Shown: piece after piece, positions 59,757 to 64,000 of the stretch
Position numbering within the stretch: position 1 is the stretch's first letter
How the letters are laid out: each line of letters begins with the position of its first letter
Assembly (NCBI RefSeq): GCF_001686985.1
Contig: NZ_CP015318.1
Span: 3,966,001-4,030,000, forward strand
DNA from: Mesorhizobium amorphae CCNWGS0123
GTDB taxonomy: Bacteria; Pseudomonadota; Alphaproteobacteria; Rhizobiales; Rhizobiaceae
DNA length: 64,000 nt
Direction of reading: 5' to 3'
Position numbers and translations under genes: made by a program
The notes under the pieces: model-generated
Seen by the model: the letters and a program-made list of their open reading frames with translations, nothing else
Told to the model about the DNA's origin: nothing
The model's database searches: none

Positions 59757-60872
59757 ATGCAGCTTCGCAGCTTCATTCTCCTGGGGTTTTGCGCCGTATT
59801 CGGCATGAGTTCGGCCGCCGTCGCCGGCACGCCGGCTATGGTTTCACAGCAATCGGTTGGAAAGACCGATGTCATCAATATCGCCGCCGCCAAAAGCGAT
59901 ACGGCGCAGTTGAAGCTTCTCAAGAAGAAGAAAAATCCGAGCGCCGACGATCTGGCTCAGATCAGCAAGCTCGAAGCCAAGATCGCGGCCGACAAGGAAG
60001 CCGCTCGCGCCAAGGCGCTCGAGGCCAGGAAGCTGGCGATGCGCGAGGCGGCCAAGGCCAAGGCCGACGCGGAACGCCAGGCATTTATGGCCAAGAAGGG
60101 CAAGGCGGCGGAAGCAAAGGTGGCGGACGCCAAGCCGGGCAAGAAGACCGTCAAGATCATCGAGCCGGTTGAGCCGCTCGCGCCGATCCAGTCCGCCGAA
60201 ACGCTCCCGGCCGAGGCCATGAACGTGGCGCTGACCGGCAACAATGGCGAATTGCGCAGCGAAGCGCCCGGCCAGAAGCCGCGCAACGTCGGGCTCTTCG
60301 CCGGCCTGTTCGGCGGCACCTCGTCCTCGTCGATGTCGCTGCTGCCGGAGACGCGCGCGCTCGATCAGGTGCTCGCCAAGAAGGAAGCCAAGAAGCAGTT
60401 CAAGGTGAAGCCGGAATTCGTGCCGCAGGAAGTGGAATTCACCGGCTACGATACGGGCACCATCGTGATCGACACCAGCGCGCGTCGCCTCTACCTCGTC
60501 GAATCGGCTTTCACAGCGCGCCGCTATGCCATTGCGGTCGGCCGCGAAGGCCTGCAGTTCAAGGGCACGGTCGCGGTCGGCGACAAGCAGGAATGGCCGC
60601 GCTGGATCCCGACGCTCGACATGCAGAAGCGTGAACCCAAGCACTATGGCCAGTACAAGGACGGCATGCCCGGCGGCGGCGAGAACCCGCTCGGCGCGCG
60701 CGCCATTTACCTCTATGACGGCAAGAAGGACACGCACCTGCGCATCCACGGCACCATCGCGCCGCAGTCGATCGGAACCAGCGCCTCCAATGGCTGCTTC
60801 CGCATGATCAACGAGCACGTCATGGACCTCTACAGCCGGGTCAGGGTCGGCACCAAGGTCGTTATTATCTAA
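59757..60872 (+). CDS. L,D-transpeptidase (YkuD domain)
   Basis: The 371-residue exported enzyme has a signal peptide (about 1-22), a Lys/Ala/Glu-rich helical region (about 45-130) that may reach across the periplasm, and a YkuD domain (about 240-371). Its catalytic segment reads HGT...SASNGCFRM: nucleophile Cys is present, but the usual SHGC is SNGC. YkuD enzymes form 3-3 crosslinks in peptidoglycan or attach proteins to it. ATG 59757 begins the signal peptide. The 3' end is duplicated just downstream. Confidence 0.92.
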   Translation: MQLRSFILLGFCAVFGMSSAAVAGTPAMVSQQSVGKTDVINIAAAKSDTAQLKLLKKKKNPSADDLAQISKLEAKIAADKEAARAKALEARKLAMREAAKAKADAERQAFMAKKGKAAEAKVADAKPGKKTVKIIEPVEPLAPIQSAETLPAEAMNVALTGNNGELRSEAPGQKPRNVGLFAGLFGGTSSSSMSLLPETRALDQVLAKKEAKKQFKVKPEFVPQEVEFTGYDTGTIVIDTSARRLYLVESAFTARRYAIAVGREGLQFKGTVAVGDKQEWPRWIPTLDMQKREPKHYGQYKDGMPGGGENPLGARAIYLYDGKKDTHLRIHGTIAPQSIGTSASNGCFRMINEHVMDLYSRVRVGTKVVII

Positions 60873-60898
60873 CGGCCAAGGTCGTCATCATCTGACGG
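60852..60898. repeat. Tandem near-duplication of the L,D-transpeptidase 3' end
   Basis: A 23-24 base unit spans CCAAGGTCGTTATTATCTAACGG and is repeated as CCAAGGTCGTCATCATCTGACGG. Each copy encodes KVVII plus a stop. Confidence 0.8.
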
Positions 60899-60916
60899 TT
60901 TGATCAAGAATGCCGA

Positions 60917-60946
60917 AGGGGCCGGCTCAGCCGGCCCTTTTGTTTT
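60917..60946 (+). terminator. Rho-independent terminator after the L,D-transpeptidase gene
   Basis: GGGCCGGC (60919-60926) pairs with GCCGGCCC (60930-60937), followed by TTTTGTTTT. Confidence 0.9.
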
Positions 60947-61056
60947 GATCGGAACACTATTTGGCCCCTCGGGGCTTCGCGCCTTCTTGGGAAAAAGCCT
61001 TCGCGGCGGTTTTTTCTCTGGCGGAATCAATCCGGCCGCGTTAAGCGATGACTCCC

Positions 61057-62685
61057 ATGGCGCGATATGTATTCATCACTGGCGGCGTGGTTTCCTCACT
61101 CGGAAAAGGCATCGCTGCAGCGGCCCTTGGGGCTCTCTTGCAGGCGCGAGGCTATCGCGCGCGCATCAAAAAGCTCGATCCCTACCTCAACGTCGACCCC
61201 GGCACGATGTCGCCGTATCAGCATGGCGAGGTCTTCGTCACCGACGACGGCGCCGAGACCGATCTCGATCTCGGCCACTACGAGCGCTTCACCGGCCGCT
61301 CGGCCAACCAGCAGGACAACATCACCACCGGCCGCATCTACAAGAACATCATCGAGCGCGAGCGGCGCGGCGACTATCTCGGCGCCACCGTGCAGGTCAT
61401 TCCGCACGTCACCGATGAGATCAAGCATTTTGTCCTCGACGGCAATGACGACTACGACTTCGTCCTGTGCGAGATCGGCGGCACCGTCGGCGACATCGAG
61501 GCGATGCCGTTCCTGGAGGCAATCCGCCAGCTCGGCAACGACCTGCCGCGCAACAATGCCGTCTACGTGCACCTGACCTTGATGCCTTACATCCCGACGG
61601 CCGGCGAGCTGAAGACCAAGCCGACCCAGCATTCGGTCAAGGAACTGCGCGGCATCGGCATCGCGCCCGACATCCTTCTGGTCCGCGCCGACCGGCCGAT
61701 CCCCAAGGAAGAGCGCCGAAAGCTGTCGCTGTTCTGCAATGTGCGCGAGAGCGCCGTCATCCAGGCGCTCGACGTGCCGCACATCTATGACGTGCCGATG
61801 GCCTACCACAAGGAAGGGCTGGATTCGGAAGTGCTCGCCGCCTTCGGCATCGACCCGGCGCCGAAGCCGCGCATGGAGCCCTGGCAGAAGGTGTCCGACC
61901 GCATCCACAATCCGGAAGGCGAGGTGACCATCGCCATCGTCGGCAAATACACAGGCCTCAAGGACGCCTACAAATCGCTGATCGAGGCGCTGTCGCATGG
62001 CGGCCTCGCCAACCGCGTCAAGGTCAAGCTCGACTGGATCGAGAGCGAGATCTTCGAAAAGGAAGACCCAACGCCGTGGCTGGAAAAGGTGCATGGCATC
62101 CTGGTCCCCGGCGGCTTCGGCGAGCGCGGCTCGGAAGGCAAGATCTTGGCGGCGAAATTCGCGCGCGAGCGCAAGGTGCCCTATTTCGGCATCTGCTTCG
62201 GCATGCAGATGGCCTGTATCGAGGCGGCGCGGTCGCTGGCCGGCGTCGAGCATGCCTCCTCGACCGAGTTCGGCCCGACCCAGGAGCCGGTCGTCGGCCT
62301 GATGACCGAGTGGCTGAAGGGCAACATGCTGGAGAAGCGCAAGGAAACCGGCGACCTCGGCGGCACCATGCGGCTCGGCGCCTATCAGGCCGAGCTCACC
62401 AAGGGCTCGAAGATCGCCGAGATCTACGGCGACACCCAGATTTCCGAACGCCACCGCCACCGCTACGAGGTCAATGTCGACTACAAGGAGCGGCTCGAGG
62501 ATTGCGGCCTGGTGTTTGCCGGCATGTCGCCCGACGGCGTGCTGCCGGAGACGGTCGAATATCCCGATCATCCCTGGTTCATCGGCGTGCAGTACCATCC
62601 CGAACTGAAAAGCCGGCCGCTCGACCCGCACCCGCTGTTCGCCAGCTTCATCGAGGCGGCGATGGAGCAGTCGCGGCTGGTTTGA
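61057..62685 (+). CDS. pyrG: CTP synthase
   Basis: The 542-residue enzyme aminates UTP to CTP using glutamine. The synthetase domain starts ARYVFITGGVVSSLGKG and has KLDPYLNVDPGTMSPYQHGEVFVTDDGAE; the class I glutamine amidotransferase half has the catalytic Cys in CFGMQMACIE and the His/Glu of YHPE. ATG 61057 gives the expected 542 residues; ATG 61048 adds three. It is followed by a DUF1697 gene after 19 bases. Confidence 0.98.
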   Translation: MARYVFITGGVVSSLGKGIAAAALGALLQARGYRARIKKLDPYLNVDPGTMSPYQHGEVFVTDDGAETDLDLGHYERFTGRSANQQDNITTGRIYKNIIERERRGDYLGATVQVIPHVTDEIKHFVLDGNDDYDFVLCEIGGTVGDIEAMPFLEAIRQLGNDLPRNNAVYVHLTLMPYIPTAGELKTKPTQHSVKELRGIGIAPDILLVRADRPIPKEERRKLSLFCNVRESAVIQALDVPHIYDVPMAYHKEGLDSEVLAAFGIDPAPKPRMEPWQKVSDRIHNPEGEVTIAIVGKYTGLKDAYKSLIEALSHGGLANRVKVKLDWIESEIFEKEDPTPWLEKVHGILVPGGFGERGSEGKILAAKFARERKVPYFGICFGMQMACIEAARSLAGVEHASSTEFGPTQEPVVGLMTEWLKGNMLEKRKETGDLGGTMRLGAYQAELTKGSKIAEIYGDTQISERHRHRYEVNVDYKERLEDCGLVFAGMSPDGVLPETVEYPDHPWFIGVQYHPELKSRPLDPHPLFASFIEAAMEQSRLV

Positions 62686-62704
62686 GCCGGCTGCGCGGCT
62701 TGTC

Positions 62705-63244
62705 ATGCAGACTTACGTCGCGCTGCTCTACAGCATCATCCTGGGCGAGGGGCGGCGCGTGATCATGGCCGATCTCAAGGCGATGGCGGAAGGCCTCGGC
62801 CTGAAGAACCCGCGCACGCTGGTGGCGACCGGCAATCTGGTGTTCGAGACGAAAGCGACGGACATTGCCAAGCTGGAGCAGCGGCTGGAGGTTGCGTTCG
62901 AAAAGACCTTCGGCCGCCATGTCGACATCATCGTGCGCCACGCGGATGACTGGCTGACGCTTGCCGCCGGCAATCCGTTTCCGGCCGAATCGGCTGCTAC
63001 ACCCGATCAGGTGGCGGTGCGCGTGATGCGCAAGCCTGTTCCTGCGGAGGCTGCCGCAACGCTCCAGGCCTATGTCGGCGACGACGAAAAAATGCAGGCG
63101 GTCGGCGGCGACATCTGGATCGTCTTTTCGCGCGCGACCCCAAGTTCGCGGCTAATTGCGGCGACCAGCCACAAGCGCTTGGGTATCGGCACCTCGCGCA
63201 ACTGGAACACGGTGCGCAGACTGGCCGAGATGGTCGGTCGATAG
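62705..63244 (+). CDS. DUF1697 family protein
   Basis: The 179-residue protein shows YVALLYSIILGEGRRVIMADLKAMAEGLGL and RTLVATGNLVFET, then SHKRLGIGTSRNWNTVRRL, which match DUF1697, a widespread small family of unknown function with an alpha/beta fold. It is 19 bases after pyrG and so probably cotranscribed. No functional link to pyrG is known to me. Confidence 0.9.
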   Translation: MQTYVALLYSIILGEGRRVIMADLKAMAEGLGLKNPRTLVATGNLVFETKATDIAKLEQRLEVAFEKTFGRHVDIIVRHADDWLTLAAGNPFPAESAATPDQVAVRVMRKPVPAEAAATLQAYVGDDEKMQAVGGDIWIVFSRATPSSRLIAATSHKRLGIGTSRNWNTVRRLAEMVGR

Positions 63245-63246
63245 AG

Positions 63247-63270
63247 CAGGGGCGGCTTGCACCGCCCCTG
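63247..63270. terminator. Stem-loop between DUF1697 and the convergent permease gene
   Basis: CAGGGGCGG (63247-63255) pairs perfectly with CCGCCCCTG (63262-63270) around a six-base loop, but there is no clear T-run. Confidence 0.55.
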
Positions 63271-63283
63271 ACGATACCAGTCT

Positions 63284-64000
63284 TCAAGCCTTCGCCGTCT
63301 TCGCTCCGGCTCCCAGCGCCATCGTGCGCAGCACGTAGTAGATGGCGCCGGCGATGGCGACGCCGAAGAACCAGCCATAGACACCCCACCAGGCCGGCAG
63401 CCAGTTGGTGAAATTGGGCAGGATCGAGGAGAAGATGGCGCCGATGCCGGCGGCGATGAAGGCATTGACATGCCAGCCGCCCTGGAAGCGGAATTCGCCC
63501 TCTTCCCGGTAGAGCGCCTCGACGTCGACCTCGCCCTTCCGGATCAGATAGTAGTCGACCATCATCACACCGAAGATCGGCCCCATCGTCGCGCCAATGA
63601 TGTTGACGAAGTGCGCGGCACCGCCTTCCCATGGCGCGAACGGATAGAGCAACAGCGCGATCACTGCTGCGATATAGCCGCCTTTCTTGAAGTCGATCTG
63701 CCGGGGGAAGACGTTGGAGAAGTCGAAGGCCGGCGAGACGAAGTTCGCCACCACGTTGATGCCCAGCGTTGCGACCGCGAAGGTGAGCGCCGCGAGTGCC
63801 GCCAGGAACCAGCTGTCGAATTTCGCCGAGATCTGGTCGGGATGCAGCAGCACTTCATGGTAGACGTCATAGGCGGCAATGGTGGTGACGCCGGCAACCA
63901 GCGAAAACAGGATGAGATTGACCGGCAGGCCCCAGATGTTGCCCTTGCGCAGCGCGGCGTTGTCGGGAGCATAGCGTGCGAAATCGCAGAAGTTGAGATA
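63284..64000 (-). CDS. NCS1 family nucleobase/cation symporter-like permease, N-terminal part beyond window end
   Basis: The C-terminal 238 residues of an NCS1-type transporter are present. FCDFARYAPDN, WGLPVNLILFSLVAGV, TLGINVVANFVSPAFDFSNVFPRQIDFKKGGYIAA, GATMGPIFGVMMVDYYLIRKGEVD and a set of further helices are recognisable for importers of purines, pyrimidines, allantoin or related compounds. Substrate cannot be told from this half. The gene starts beyond the window. It ends convergently with DUF1697 after a stem-loop. Confidence 0.9.
   Translation of the reverse strand, partial: YLNFCDFARYAPDNAALRKGNIWGLPVNLILFSLVAGVTTIAAYDVYHEVLLHPDQISAKFDSWFLAALAALTFAVATLGINVVANFVSPAFDFSNVFPRQIDFKKGGYIAAVIALLLYPFAPWEGGAAHFVNIIGATMGPIFGVMMVDYYLIRKGEVDVEALYREEGEFRFQGGWHVNAFIAAGIGAIFSSILPNFTNWLPAWWGVYGWFFGVAIAGAIYYVLRTMALGAGAKTAKA

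Noticed and set aside
1..64000. tRNA, rRNA, CRISPR, insertion sequences, prophage or integrase genes
   Set aside because: None seen on reading; no repeat-spacer arrays, transposase motifs or phage structural genes.

Overview
This window looks like ordinary chromosome from a high-GC alphaproteobacterium of the order Hyphomicrobiales (Rhizobiales), most likely Mesorhizobium or a close relative. The evidence is the gene order (rpsB-tsf ... pyrH-frr-uppS-cdsA-rseP-bamA-lpxD-fabZ-lpxA-lpxI-lpxB-gltA; trpD-trpC-moaC-moeA; clpS-clpA), lineage-typical families (EipB/DUF1849, DUF1489, LpxI, phasin, a LexA with a GTTC-N7-GTTC operator) and palindromic intergenic repeats with a CCGAAAATCG core. The genus is inferred; no search was run. 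I see no rRNA, tRNA, CRISPR array, insertion sequence, prophage or integrase.

Layout. 1-4.6 kb: pyrB and a dihydroorotase homologue that lacks the metal-binding HxH (minus), an AidB-like acyl-CoA dehydrogenase, two small membrane proteins, and ruvX. 4.7-9.2 kb: a metallo-beta-lactamase-fold hydrolase, a Cys-containing exported protein, a radical SAM enzyme, then gatC-GNAT-gatA (GatA carries a 30-residue insertion). 9.2-15.2 kb: a palindromic repeat, a YdcF-like protein, DUF599, a RutB-like amidohydrolase, L-serine dehydratase, DUF1489, and a VWA plus membrane J-protein pair. 15.3-20.4 kb: a D,D-carboxypeptidase with SPOR domain, a phasin with a striking promoter/operator, and clpS-clpA. 20.4-27.4 kb: mostly housekeeping and small enzymes (CPT-like kinase, HIT, FemAB-like GNAT, GDPD, RidA, EipB, acyltransferase, DUF4031, LysE).

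27.5-43.5 kb is the large translation, isoprenoid-lipid-carrier and envelope-biogenesis cluster. It runs rpsB-tsf, then an inserted accessory unit (LysR / SnoaL-like / aldo-keto reductase), then pyrH-frr-uppS-cdsA-rseP-bamA-lpxD-fabZ-lpxA-lpxI-lpxB. Many genes overlap by 1-14 bp, which suggests translational coupling. Products of uppS (undecaprenyl carrier), cdsA (CDP-diacylglycerol), bamA (outer-membrane protein insertion) and lpxD/A/I/B plus fabZ (lipid A) together build the envelope. dxr, which sits between cdsA and rseP in many proteobacteria, is absent there.

43.5-64 kb: gltA, gltX, comEC, and lexA with its SOS box; kynU and an arylformamidase (two tryptophan-degradation steps ending at anthranilate); the oppositely oriented ppiD-trpD-trpC-moaC-moeA run (TrpD consumes anthranilate); then tpiA, secG, an L,D-transpeptidase, pyrG, DUF1697 and the 3' part of an NCS1-type permease cut by the window end.

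I do not see a clear undescribed multi-gene system. The items most worth checking are the twin palindromes at the phasin promoter, the GatA insertion with a GNAT gene between gatC and gatA, the orphan radical SAM enzyme with its exported Cys-containing neighbour, a repeat element that encodes the TrpC C-terminus, a Cys-bracketed Asp-rich loop in the BamA barrel, and two cases where the 3' end of a gene including its stop codon is duplicated.
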